From: Rhizobiaceae bacterium
Lineage (GTDB): Bacteria; Pseudomonadota; Alphaproteobacteria; Rhizobiales; Rhizobiaceae
Reading direction: 5' to 3'
Assembly: GCA_913776675.1 (NCBI GenBank)
Contig: CAJYRE010000028.1
Span: 1 to 6,553 of the forward strand
DNA: 6,553 bases
Shown: in pieces, positions 1 to 5,821 of the stretch
Position numbering within the stretch: position 1 is the first letter of the stretch
Layout: each line of letters starts with the position of its first letter
Made by a program: the position numbers and the translations under genes
Notes under the pieces: model-generated
Seen by the model: only the letters and a program-made list of their open reading frames with translations
What the model was told of the DNA's origin: nothing
The model's database searches: none

Positions 1-119
1 ACCAACGCGACACAGGTTGCTTGCCGACCGACAACATTTACACCGCCGCCCGCTGGAGCGAGATCAATCCCGACAACGCGCTCGCCGATCTCGCGACGCC
101 CCGCAAGCAGAAGAAGTGA
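1..119 (+). CDS. 3' end of an unidentified gene upstream of tniQ (partial)
   Basis: A reading frame enters from the left edge (first full codon at 3) and ends at TGA 117-119, giving 38 residues that finish in a basic tail, ATPRKQKK. The visible piece includes TAARWSEINPDNALADL and has no motif that I recognise. The next gene starts only 7 nt later, and the GAGG that serves as its ribosome binding site overlaps this gene's stop codon, so the two are very likely co-transcribed and translationally coupled. In Tn7/Tn5053-type modules the gene before tniQ is usually the AAA+ ATPase tniB/tnsC. That makes a TniB-like C-terminus the first guess, but it rests on gene order alone. Confidence 0.5.
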   Translation, partial: QRDTGCLPTDNIYTAARWSEINPDNALADLATPRKQKK

Positions 120-126
120 GGCTGAG

Positions 127-1644
127 ATGGTTCTTCCCGTGACGCTTGTCCATCACGATCTCGAAGCGCCGATTGACTTCGTCGCCCGGCTGGCCGCTGC
201 CAACGGGTTCTCGTCCTTGCGGGATTTCCTTGCCCACACGGAAATCGGCGTCCGCGCGATCATCGCAGGCGATTTCGATGCGCTTGCCGTGGTTTCCGAG
301 TGGTCGGGTGTGCCTGCTGCGAGGCTGGCACGCTGGGCCGTGGCCGGACACGGTCCGGGAGGCACTTGGCGCATGGGAGACGCCACCCTCAGCAAGGACA
401 TGCGTCCTGGACGAAAGATGCGCTTCTGCGCGCAGTGTGTTCTTGAGGATAGCGAGAAGGAACAAGGGCGTATGGCGGCCCGCGCCTATCGCCGGGCGTG
501 GTGGAACGTGAATGGCATCGAAGGATGCCCGGCGCACAAATGTGCGCTGATGGAAGTGCGTGTGGCCGCCGATGGTGACGTACATGACTTCCCGCAGTTC
601 GTGAAAGCCAATCTCGGAATGATCGAGGAAGCCGCGGCGGTCCCAGTGTTGAGCCGTCAGCCTCGATTGGATGCGTATCTGCGAGACCACATGTTTCGGG
701 ATCATGGAGAAGGCCTCCTCGACGGGCTCGACGCCCACGTCGCCGCCGAATTCTCCCGCTATCTCGGGGACTTCCTTGTTCTTCACAATATCAGGGCTTT
801 GATGCATGAGGAAACCAATCTGCGAGAATGGGGCTTTAACCTCGAGGCAAGGGGAGAAGATGAAATTCGGCGTGTTTTTGCGGAGATCATTGATCAGAAG
901 CGACCGACGACACAGTATGTCGAATCGGTCGTCGGGCCGGCGAAATGGTTTCGGCGCAATGCCGCAAAGGAAGCCTACGGTCCCGTGATCGATCTGATGC
1001 AGGACATCCTGGACCGCAATATGCCGTTCGGGGAGGGGCAAGTCATCTTCAGGCCTGTGCGCACCCGGCACATCTACTGTGTGAACTCGGCGCATGCCGA
1101 CTCCGGGATCAACAAGGATCGGATCAGAGCTTTGATGAAGGCGAATGATCCCGATTTTCGGGATGGCCTTCCAGACAGCCGCACGTACTTCGACGCTGCG
1201 GCGTTGCGACCGATCATTGAGGAGGCGACAGGAACCTTGACGAGCAAGGAGGCTTGGTCGTTGCTGGGCGTTGCGGAAGCAACGTTCCACCACTTTCTTA
1301 AGGATGCTATCCTTCATCAAGTGGAGACAAGGGGAAGTGGCGAACGGGCTTACACCCGCATCCGGGCGGACTCAGTGGACGATCTGATCCTTAGGATCTC
1401 CAACCGAACGATCCTGGTGGCGGATGACGAAGGTATGATGTCGCTTAGCGAAGCGGCGCGGTCAGTGCATCGCGAGTTTAGGGACCTTGTGGCAATGATC
1501 CTCTCCGGGAATCTCGAAGCTTTCATGGTGCCCGGCGAGGAGCCCGTATTTCAACGGCTACGGCTTAAGAAGGGGGCGTTGAAGATCGATACCGGTCGGA
1601 CAGCGGGTGGCGATGAGACGTTGATGCGGCTGAAGGAGGCTTAG
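127..1644 (+). CDS. tniQ: TniQ-family transposition target-selection protein, C-terminally truncated by an in-frame TAG
   Basis: The protein has 505 residues. The N-terminal half carries the TniQ signature: a zinc-knuckle-like FCAQC (C101, C104), then YRRAWW (121-126), then GCPAHKC (C134, H137, C139), matching the family pattern CxxC...W...CxxH. TniQ/TnsD proteins help direct Tn7-, Tn5053- and CRISPR-associated transposons to a target by linking target DNA or a targeting complex to the AAA+ regulator and transposase. The C-terminal part (about 360-505) looks like serial helix-turn-helix modules, for example LTSKEAWSLLGVAEATFHHF and a second beginning MMSLSEAARSVHREF, which fits a DNA-reading TnsD-like tail. 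ATG 127 is preceded by GAGG with a 5-nt gap. The frame stops at TAG 1642-1644 in the middle of a third HTH-like module (MRLKEA, stop, LALGTTTGTINELISRGYL) and continues open to 1944. The gene is thus probably damaged or truncated, although a 505-residue product keeps the zinc domain. The TniQ assignment is firm; the function of the truncated form is unknown. Confidence 0.85.
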   Translation: MVLPVTLVHHDLEAPIDFVARLAAANGFSSLRDFLAHTEIGVRAIIAGDFDALAVVSEWSGVPAARLARWAVAGHGPGGTWRMGDATLSKDMRPGRKMRFCAQCVLEDSEKEQGRMAARAYRRAWWNVNGIEGCPAHKCALMEVRVAADGDVHDFPQFVKANLGMIEEAAAVPVLSRQPRLDAYLRDHMFRDHGEGLLDGLDAHVAAEFSRYLGDFLVLHNIRALMHEETNLREWGFNLEARGEDEIRRVFAEIIDQKRPTTQYVESVVGPAKWFRRNAAKEAYGPVIDLMQDILDRNMPFGEGQVIFRPVRTRHIYCVNSAHADSGINKDRIRALMKANDPDFRDGLPDSRTYFDAAALRPIIEEATGTLTSKEAWSLLGVAEATFHHFLKDAILHQVETRGSGERAYTRIRADSVDDLILRISNRTILVADDEGMMSLSEAARSVHREFRDLVAMILSGNLEAFMVPGEEPVFQRLRLKKGALKIDTGRTAGGDETLMRLKEA

Positions 1645-1944
1645 CTTGCCCTTGGCACCACGACGGGCACCATCAATGAACTCATCTCTCGCGGATATTT
1701 GCGCACGCAACATGTCCGACGCGAAACGGGCCTCACGGCAAAGTTCGTGGAGCGAGAGTCGCTGGTCGAGTTCAACGACGGTCATACTTCCCTGTCTGCC
1801 ATTGCGAAATCACGCCAAGGCTATCGGGCCTCCATCAAGTGTGAACTCGAGGCGCTCGGTGTCGTGCCGATCTTCGAACCCAAGGGATTCAATGCGCGGT
1901 TCTACCGCCGGGCTGATCTCGTTCAGTCTGGCTTCAATGTTTGA
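1645..1944 (+). pseudogene. tniQ: Severed C-terminal segment of tniQ, in frame after the TAG
   Basis: The codons straight after the TAG, in the same frame as tniQ, stay open for 99 residues to TGA 1942-1944. They encode LALGTTTGTINELISRGYL, which completes the HTH begun by MRLKEA just before the stop, followed by a fourth similar module starting at HTSLSAIAKSRQGYRASIKC and ending in FNARFYRRADLV. The continuation of HTH architecture across the stop, with no frameshift, implies that one base substitution (for example from CAG, AAG or GAG) split an ancestral protein of about 605 residues. Independent translation is possible only from weak internal starts such as TTG 1699, with no clear ribosome binding site. 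A sequencing error or readthrough of the amber codon are the alternatives. Confidence 0.7.
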
Positions 1945-1969
1945 TACAAGCCCATCATATTGACTTCGT

Positions 1970-1994
1970 AGCCCGCCTTGATGGCGGGCTTTTT
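1970..1994 (+). terminator. Intrinsic terminator after the tniQ frame
   Basis: A perfect 8-bp GC-rich stem, AGCCCGCC (1970-1977) with GGCGGGCT (1983-1990), closes a 5-nt loop and runs into five Ts (1990-1994). It lies 25 nt past the end of the full-length tniQ frame. It would end rightward transcription of the transposition module before the oppositely oriented tRNA-Arg gene. Confidence 0.85.
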
Positions 1995-2000
1995 CGTGCC

Positions 2001-2060
2001 CAGCGCAGGGAAGTGCCCAAATCAAATCCAGCGTGATGCCCAGATCAGTCAGCGCAGGGA
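2001..2060 (+). repeat. Pair of 11-bp direct repeats between the tniQ module and tRNA-Arg
   Basis: CAGCGCAGGGA occurs at 2001-2011 and exactly again at 2050-2060, 49 bp apart. TGCCCA also recurs (1997-2002, 2015-2020, 2036-2041). The repeats sit between the tniQ terminator and the tRNA-Arg gene, where the end of a Tn7-like element would be expected, and such ends carry repeated transposase binding sites. The repeats are seen; the role as a transposon end is inferred, because the opposite end lies outside the window. Confidence 0.4.
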
Positions 2061-2116
2061 CAAACCAGACCGGCGAAAACAATATAGTTCAGGTGTATCT
2101 GGCGCTGTATAGAAGG

Positions 2117-2193
<77 letters not shown>

Positions 2194-2238
2194 GGATTGG
2201 CCCGCGCGTGCAGGCCCTTCAGAGGTATTTTGAACGGA

Positions 2239-2544
2239 TCAATGCGTCCAGGGCTGGATGCGGTTGAAACGGAAGTTATCAGTGTAGGAAACCGATTGGC
2301 GATTGGCCTCTTTCGGCTGAATCACGCGATACTCAAGACCGCTGCGCTTTGCATAAGCTTCCGCCAGTTCAAGTGTCTCAAATGTCAGCTTGACTTGCTG
2401 AAGCATATCACCCGTGCTGGTGTAACCCATCATGGGGTCAATCTTGCGCGGCTGAGAAGCATCAAATTCCAAAACCCACAAATGAGTCTTGGCTTTACCA
2501 GATTGCATCGCTGTTTTGGCTGGACGATAAATCTTTGCAGACAT
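2239..2544 (-). CDS. NDUFS4-like accessory subunit of respiratory complex I (ETC complex I subunit family)
   Basis: The 101-residue protein starts MSAKIYRPAKTAMQSGKA and ends NFRFNRIQPWTH, with the family hallmarks W23, DPMMGYTSTGD (36-46) and YTDNFRFNRIQPWTH (87-101). It belongs to the bacterial counterparts of mitochondrial NDUFS4, supernumerary peripheral-arm subunits of NADH:ubiquinone oxidoreductase found in Alphaproteobacteria such as Paracoccus denitrificans. No signal peptide or membrane segment is visible, as expected for a cytoplasmic-arm subunit, and the length is normal for the bacterial form. I chose ATG 2544 because GAGG (complement of 2555-2558) lies 10 nt upstream and the family begins at MSA; ATG 2553 would add three residues but has the GAGG only 1 nt away. 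It sits between tRNA-Pro and tRNA-Arg, all on the minus strand. The core nuo operon is not in the window. Confidence 0.93.
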   Translation of the reverse strand: MSAKIYRPAKTAMQSGKAKTHLWVLEFDASQPRKIDPMMGYTSTGDMLQQVKLTFETLELAEAYAKRSGLEYRVIQPKEANRQSVSYTDNFRFNRIQPWTH

Positions 2545-2567
2545 GCTTTTCATTCCTCATGAAAATG

Positions 2568-2588
2568 AAGAAAGCCGCTCAAAGCGGC
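2568..2588 (-). terminator. Small hairpin between tRNA-Pro and the NDUFS4-like gene
   Basis: On the minus strand GCCGCT, a TTG loop and AGCGGC form a 6-bp GC-rich stem (2574-2588) followed by TTTCTTC. It lies 42 nt after tRNA-Pro and ends 29 nt before the chosen ATG of the NDUFS4-like gene. It could be a weak or partial terminator for the tRNA transcript that lets some transcription reach the next gene. The T tract is interrupted, so confidence is moderate. Confidence 0.45.
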
Positions 2589-2630
2589 ATCTCCATCGCC
2601 AGCATTCTGACGAACATATTCGCCAGAAAA

Positions 2631-2707
<77 letters not shown>

Positions 2708-2726
2708 TGACCGGCGACTGAAAGTG

Positions 2727-2755
2727 TGTCTACACGGTTCATTCCGGGATCGCAA
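2727..2755 (-). promoter_or_regulatory. Probable sigma70-type promoter of tRNA-Pro
   Basis: On the minus strand TTGCGA (2755-2750), a 17-nt spacer and TAGACA (2732-2727) lie with the -10 ending 19 nt before the mature tRNA 5' end. The -35 shares its TTGC core with the promoters of the three tRNA-Glu genes in this window. The call rests on spacing and position. Confidence 0.5.
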
Positions 2756-2901
2756 CAGGAAAAATCGCTTTTCCCGCAGCATTGCTGTAAAAAGCAAAAA
2801 ATACTGAACCAACAATGACTTAACGCTCTAAATTTCCTTCATAATTTTTACACGAAAAAAATGGGAAAATATGAGGTCAAACCAAGCAGGAAAAGCGGTG
2901 T

Positions 2902-3378
2902 TCACTTTGGTGGTTGAAGCCCCTTTACAAAACGGCTTCCTTTCTGAATCCCCAGCGCCTCTGCACGCCCACCATTCAATTCGATCACATAGCGAACCAT
3001 GCCGCCAGAAGGAATCAAATCCTCTGAATACGGCGTTGTTCTGGCTGCAATGTGCGTGACGACACCCTTTTCATCAACGAACAGCATATCGAGAGGCAGC
3101 GGTGTGTTTTTCATCCACATAATGGCCTGTTGCGACCGTGCAAAATCAAACACCATGCCCTCATCCGGCCCAAGAGCCGTGCGGCCCATCAACCCCTGTT
3201 CCCGCTCTTCTTCGGTCTGGGCATATTCAACGCTCAAAACATGTTGTTGACCGGATGGCGTTTCAATTGTGGCCTGTCCTTTTCGAAAGCTGTCCACAGC
3301 CATGCACGAAGTTGCTACAGCAACCATAAAAAAAAGCGCCATAGAGGCGCTTTTAACCAAACCTGTCATCTTAACCAT
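2902..3378 (-). CDS. DUF192 family protein, exported
   Basis: The protein has 158 residues. Residues 1-28 look like a signal peptide: basic K3 and K9, a hydrophobic core ASMALFFMVAVA, and a likely cleavage after CMA. A C25 is present, but ATSC is a poor lipobox. The rest is a complete DUF192 domain (about 33-156) with its recurring motifs: RxxGLMGR (59-66), GMVFDF (74-79), IMWMKNTPLPLDMLFVD (86-102) and YVIELNGG (130-137). The biochemical role of the family is not settled; members are small secreted beta-rich proteins. ATG 3378 follows the csp stop after 2 nt, implying translational coupling; ATG 3369 (residue 4) is also possible. An intrinsic terminator is embedded in codons 9-17 (separate entry), which is unusual. 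A start downstream of that hairpin, such as M13, would lose the basic signal-peptide residues, so the overlap appears real. Confidence 0.9.
   Translation of the reverse strand: MVKMTGLVKSASMALFFMVAVATSCMAVDSFRKGQATIETPSGQQHVLSVEYAQTEEEREQGLMGRTALGPDEGMVFDFARSQQAIMWMKNTPLPLDMLFVDEKGVVTHIAARTTPYSEDLIPSGGMVRYVIELNGGRAEALGIQKGSRFVKGLQPPK
3328..3354 (-). terminator. Intrinsic terminator located inside the DUF192 signal-peptide codons
   Basis: On the minus strand AAAAGCGCC, loop TCTAT, GGCGCTTTT and four further Ts form a perfect 9-bp stem ending in an 8-T tract. It begins 26 nt after the csp stop codon, the ordinary distance for a csp terminator, yet lies wholly in frame within DUF192 codons 9-17 (K S A S M A L F F). 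It should limit transcription into DUF192 unless ribosomes or another factor disrupt the hairpin. The structure is seen; the regulatory role is inferred. Confidence 0.75.
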
Positions 3379-3380
3379 CT

Positions 3381-3959
3381 CTAATGGGCGCGCACGAGCG
3401 GAGCCGGGTTATCTGGATGAATTTCAGCGGCCATGAGACCCTTGTCACCATCGCCAAAACGCACCAGAACAGTCTGCCCGGGACGCAATTCTGTCAAGCC
3501 AAAACGGCGCAGTGTTTCCATGTGAATGAAAATATCTTCTGTGCCTTCACCGCGCGTCAGAAAACCAAAGCCCTTGGTGCGATTGAACCATTTAACGATA
3601 ACACGCTCCAGGCCGCTGGATGGTGTGACCTGTACATGGGTGCGAACGGGGGGCATTTGCGATGGATGAACAGCCGTAGACTGATCCATGGAAAGAACAC
3701 GGAAGGCTTGATAGCCCCTGTCACGCTTCTGAATCAGCGCAACGATGCGTGTGCCTTCCAGAATGGTATTAAAGCCATCGCGCCGCAGGCAGGTGACATG
3801 CAAAAGTACATCCTGCATGCCATTATCCGGCACGATAAAACCAAATCCCTTGGCCACATCAAACCATTTTACGACGCCAGTGATTTCGACAAGATCCAGG
3901 GACTCATCCGAGAGTCCGCTGAATTCCACGAAACCATTCGCTGAAATTCTCTCCGCCAT
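3381..3959 (-). CDS. Tandem double cold-shock-domain nucleic-acid-binding protein
   Basis: The 192-residue protein has two CspA-type cold-shock domains. CSD1 spans about 26-90, with GVVKWFDVAKGFGFI (28-42; RNP1 KGFGFI) and DVLLH (50-54; RNP2). CSD2 spans about 117-182, with VKWFNRTKGFGFL (122-134) and DIFIH (142-146). A linker of about 25 residues rich in P, S and Q joins them. Single-domain CspA proteins are about 70 residues; two-domain versions occur in Alphaproteobacteria and bind single-stranded RNA or DNA, acting as RNA chaperones or growth-phase and stress regulators in the cytoplasm. I chose ATG 3959 because GAGGGG (complement of 3969-3974) lies 9 nt upstream; a TTG at 3989 would extend it by ten residues over that ribosome binding site. 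It is the first gene of a unit with DUF192. A promoter with a CtrA-like box lies about 60 bp upstream. Confidence 0.95.
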   Translation of the reverse strand: MAERISANGFVEFSGLSDESLDLVEITGVVKWFDVAKGFGFIVPDNGMQDVLLHVTCLRRDGFNTILEGTRIVALIQKRDRGYQAFRVLSMDQSTAVHPSQMPPVRTHVQVTPSSGLERVIVKWFNRTKGFGFLTRGEGTEDIFIHMETLRRFGLTELRPGQTVLVRFGDGDKGLMAAEIHPDNPAPLVRAH

Positions 3960-4019
3960 CTCTATTCGCCCCTCGATAACGCCCAACAAGACTATCGTTA
4001 ACTGATTCCCTGAAACTAG

Positions 4020-4048
4020 ATTAACATTTTGCTAACACCCTTGTGCAA
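4020..4048 (-). promoter_or_regulatory. Probable promoter of the csp-DUF192 unit
   Basis: On the minus strand TTGCAC (4048-4043), a 17-nt spacer and GTTAAT (4025-4020) resemble a sigma70 promoter. Initiation near 4013 would give a 5' leader of about 54 nt before the chosen ATG. The -10 is imperfect, so confidence is moderate. Confidence 0.45.
4021..4036 (+). promoter_or_regulatory. CtrA-like binding site in the csp promoter
   Basis: TTAACATTTTGCTAAC matches the alphaproteobacterial CtrA consensus TTAA-N7-TTAAC with exact 7-nt spacing and one substitution (CTAAC). It overlaps the predicted -10 and spacer of the csp promoter, a position where CtrA would repress, or activate a shifted start. 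The match is seen; occupancy is inferred. Confidence 0.4.
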
Positions 4049-4130
4049 GCCCTAGTTTCACAAATTACCCTTGCTTTTTGGCGCACAAACCTTGTTCCAG
4101 GCTGACGGGACAGCTCTTCGGCGCTACGAA

Positions 4131-4145
4131 TTGCAAGGCTTGCAA
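4131..4145. promoter_or_regulatory. Operator-like palindrome between csp and gloA
   Basis: TTGCAAG, a single G and CTTGCAA form a perfect 7-bp dyad. The one-base centre rules out an RNA hairpin with an ordinary loop, so a protein binding site is more likely. It is about 115 bp upstream of gloA and about 170 bp upstream of csp in the divergent intergenic region, and could serve either gene. I could not find a convincing gloA promoter near it. Confidence 0.35.
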
Positions 4146-4259
4146 CTTTAAGATTTGTCTCGGACTGAGGATTGTCATTTTTTATTGGCAAAGCCGAGGT
4201 AGCGCTTGAAGCAAGCAGCCAGAGGCGACATATCCAGACAGCAAACAAGGAGAATGATT

Positions 4260-4700
4260 ATGCGCTATCTTCATACAATGGTCCGGGTGAAGGATGTTGA
4301 CGCCTCCCTGAAGTTTTACTGTGAGCATTTCGGCATGACCGAGGTTCGCCGAATCGACAATGAGAAGGGCCGCTTCACGCTCATTTTCCTGGCCGCAGAT
4401 GAGGACAGAAACGATGCGATCCAGAATAAGGCTCCGTGCCTTGAGTTGACTTATAATTGGGACGCAGAGGACTACACGGGTGGACGGAATTTTGGCCATC
4501 TCGCCTATGAGGTCGATAACATCTACGCCACCTGCCAGAAGCTGATGGATCATGGCATTGTTATCAATCGCCCGCCACGCGATGGTAATATGGCCTTTAT
4601 CCGCTCACCCGACGGGATTTCCATTGAGCTTTTGCAAAAAGGCGAGGCTTTGGCCCCTGCTGAGCCGTGGGTTTCCATGCCCAATACCGGCACATGGTAA
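4260..4700 (+). CDS. gloA: Glyoxalase I (lactoylglutathione lyase)
   Basis: The enzyme isomerises the hemithioacetal of methylglyoxal and glutathione to S-lactoylglutathione, the first step of cytoplasmic methylglyoxal detoxification. The 146-residue protein has two beta-alpha-beta-beta-beta modules of the vicinal oxygen chelate fold, and all four metal ligands can be placed: H5 (MRYLH), E62 (CLELTYNW), H80 (FGHLAYEV) and E123 (ISIELLQ). They correspond to H5, E56, H74 and E122 of the Ni2+-dependent E. coli enzyme. The loop between modules is slightly longer than in E. coli. ATG 4260 is chosen because AAGGAG (4247-4252) sits 7 nt upstream and the family starts at MRxLHTM; ATG 4254 and the more upstream extension are less likely. 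It is transcribed divergently from csp and is followed by a strong hairpin, so it is probably monocistronic. The hydrolase partner gloB is not in the window. Confidence 0.95.
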   Translation: MRYLHTMVRVKDVDASLKFYCEHFGMTEVRRIDNEKGRFTLIFLAADEDRNDAIQNKAPCLELTYNWDAEDYTGGRNFGHLAYEVDNIYATCQKLMDHGIVINRPPRDGNMAFIRSPDGISIELLQKGEALAPAEPWVSMPNTGTW

Positions 4701-4714
4701 TAGATTAAAACAGA

Positions 4715-4743
4715 GATGCCGTCCCGATTTGCGGGACGGCATC
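4715..4743 (+). terminator. Strong hairpin after gloA
   Basis: A perfect 12-bp stem, GATGCCGTCCCG (4715-4726) with CGGGACGGCATC (4732-4743), closes a 5-nt loop, starting 14 nt after the gloA stop. No T tract follows on the plus strand (AGGCTTG), so it may act with Rho, as an mRNA 3' stabiliser, or as a weak intrinsic terminator. Confidence 0.6.
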
Positions 4744-4845
4744 AGGCTTGACACAAGGTAGAGGTGCCAAAGTCATTTTCAACACACGGTCTGTCGCGCA
4801 GCGCTGCCCCCAGAAGGCACCGGCGACATCTGAAAGGAAAATGAC

Positions 4846-5643
4846 ATGAGGTCACCGATGAAGACGTCAACACGGCAGGCTTCCAAAACATCCCTTGCAT
4901 TGATTGCTTTGGCTTTATTGTCCAGTTGTGCAACCACCAAAACACCCCCTCCCATTGTTGATCAGGGCGCAATTGGCGATGCGGATGTGCCTCAGGTGGT
5001 AACGCACAAACCCGGCCATGGTCCTTACCGTGATCCTTTGGTCAGCACAGGAGCCTCCAAGTCATCGGCGCAAACGTCAGAGGCTGTTGCTCCGGCACAA
5101 AATCAGGCCCCCGTTGTCATGGCAGATAACAGCCCGCAACCGGCTGCGGCGACGGGGCAGGGTGGCCTTTATGCCTCTCATGCGCAACCCGCAAATGATT
5201 CGGCAACGACCAACAGCATTGTACCCGGTGGAATGCCGGCGCGCTCCATTCAGGCAACCGTATCAAGTGTTTACAGTGTGCAGAGGCCACTGGAACAGCA
5301 AACACAGATTCAGCCCGCCGAAGCACCGGCCCCTGTCACACAGCAAACTCGCCCACCATCCAAGGCCGAGATTTTGGCAGGACTGGCTCCCGATCCCCGC
5401 AAGCGTGCCCCAGGCAGACAAATTGTGCCGCCGGTGGTGCCCGGCCAAATGACCCCCGCCATGGCCGCCCAGACGAATCCGGCCACGATCGCGCAATTGC
5501 AAGGCAGCATTCCCACAGCAAGCCCGGCGTCCGCCGACTCGTCGGCAGCCTCGCAAATGGAGCAGATTCAGGGAAATCCTCAGGCGCAGGGCATGACAAG
5601 GGATAGCTTCATCAAAAAATTCCTTTCCAAATTGCGGAAATAA
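4846..5643 (+). CDS. Predicted lipoprotein of unknown function, Ala/Pro/Gln-rich
   Basis: The 265-residue protein begins with a lipoprotein signal: basic n-region (R2, K6, R10, K14), hydrophobic stretch SLALIALALL and lipobox LSSC with the acylated cysteine at C28, the only cysteine. Residue 29 is Ala, not Asp, which suggests outer-membrane sorting. The rest is low-complexity, dominated by A, P, Q, S and T and probably largely disordered, with short more ordered pieces such as GHGPYRDPLVSTGA (57-70) and SKAEILAGLAPDPRKR (172-187). It ends in a basic amphipathic tail, SFIKKFLSKLRK. I recognise no family. The composition suggests an envelope anchor or spacer whose basic tail contacts a partner or peptidoglycan, which is inference. 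AAAGGA (4833-4838) lies 7 nt before ATG 4846; ATG 4858 is an alternative. A terminator follows, so it is probably transcribed alone. Confidence 0.8.
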   Translation: MRSPMKTSTRQASKTSLALIALALLSSCATTKTPPPIVDQGAIGDADVPQVVTHKPGHGPYRDPLVSTGASKSSAQTSEAVAPAQNQAPVVMADNSPQPAAATGQGGLYASHAQPANDSATTNSIVPGGMPARSIQATVSSVYSVQRPLEQQTQIQPAEAPAPVTQQTRPPSKAEILAGLAPDPRKRAPGRQIVPPVVPGQMTPAMAAQTNPATIAQLQGSIPTASPASADSSAASQMEQIQGNPQAQGMTRDSFIKKFLSKLRK

Positions 5644-5670
5644 CCAGCCAGCAACCGAAACAGAAATCCC

Positions 5671-5701
5671 AAAACCCGCATCCGCAAGGCTGCGGGTTTT
5701 T
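5671..5701 (+). terminator. Intrinsic terminator after the lipoprotein gene
   Basis: AAAACCCGCA (5671-5680) pairs perfectly with TGCGGGTTTT (5691-5700) around a 10-nt loop, ending in five Ts (5697-5701). It starts 27 nt after the lipoprotein stop codon. It separates that gene from the tRNA-Glu cluster. Confidence 0.88.
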
Positions 5702-5779
5702 GCATAACAGGCATGGAAAGAAGAAATCCAATGTTTTCATAGATCTGTCATTTTTCTGCAAGAAAGCGGCTTGCGTCGC

Positions 5780-5808
5780 TTGCAAGTTGCGATGCTGCTG
5801 ATTATAAG
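5780..5808 (+). promoter_or_regulatory. Promoter of tRNA-Glu copy 1
   Basis: TTGCAA (5780-5785), a 17-nt spacer and TATAAG (5803-5808) lie with the -10 ending 13 nt before the mature tRNA. The same architecture precedes the other two copies although the surrounding spacers are unlike, which strengthens the call. Confidence 0.75.
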
Positions 5809-5821
5809 GCCCCCACAGCAC

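Larger units (their letters stand above)
4011..4060. repeat. 9-bp inverted repeat flanking the csp promoter
   Basis: TGAAACTAG (4011-4019) is repeated exactly inverted as CTAGTTTCA (4052-4060), 32 bp apart. The two arms bracket the predicted -10 and -35 of the csp promoter. The layout would suit a paired operator or a cruciform; no known regulator is recognised. Confidence 0.6.

Noticed and set aside
64..1320. 418-codon minus-strand frame opposite tniQ
   Set aside because: It is antisense to a gene with a clear TniQ zinc motif; long open antisense frames are common in GC-rich coding DNA.
1810..2082. 90-codon minus-strand frame over the end of the tniQ remnant and the terminator
   Set aside because: It overlaps the HTH-coding sequence and the terminator, has no clear ribosome binding site and shows no recognisable protein features.
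2197..2562. 121-codon plus-strand frame opposite the NDUFS4-like gene
   Set aside because: It is the shadow of a well-recognised minus-strand gene.
3384..3944. 186-codon plus-strand frame opposite the cold-shock gene
   Set aside because: The minus strand encodes two intact CSDs with RNP1 and RNP2 motifs; the plus frame shows no family features.
4748..4776. TTGACA at 4748-4753 as a -35 for the lipoprotein gene
   Set aside because: The -35 is perfect, but no acceptable -10 lies 16-18 nt downstream (AGTCAT or GTCATT).
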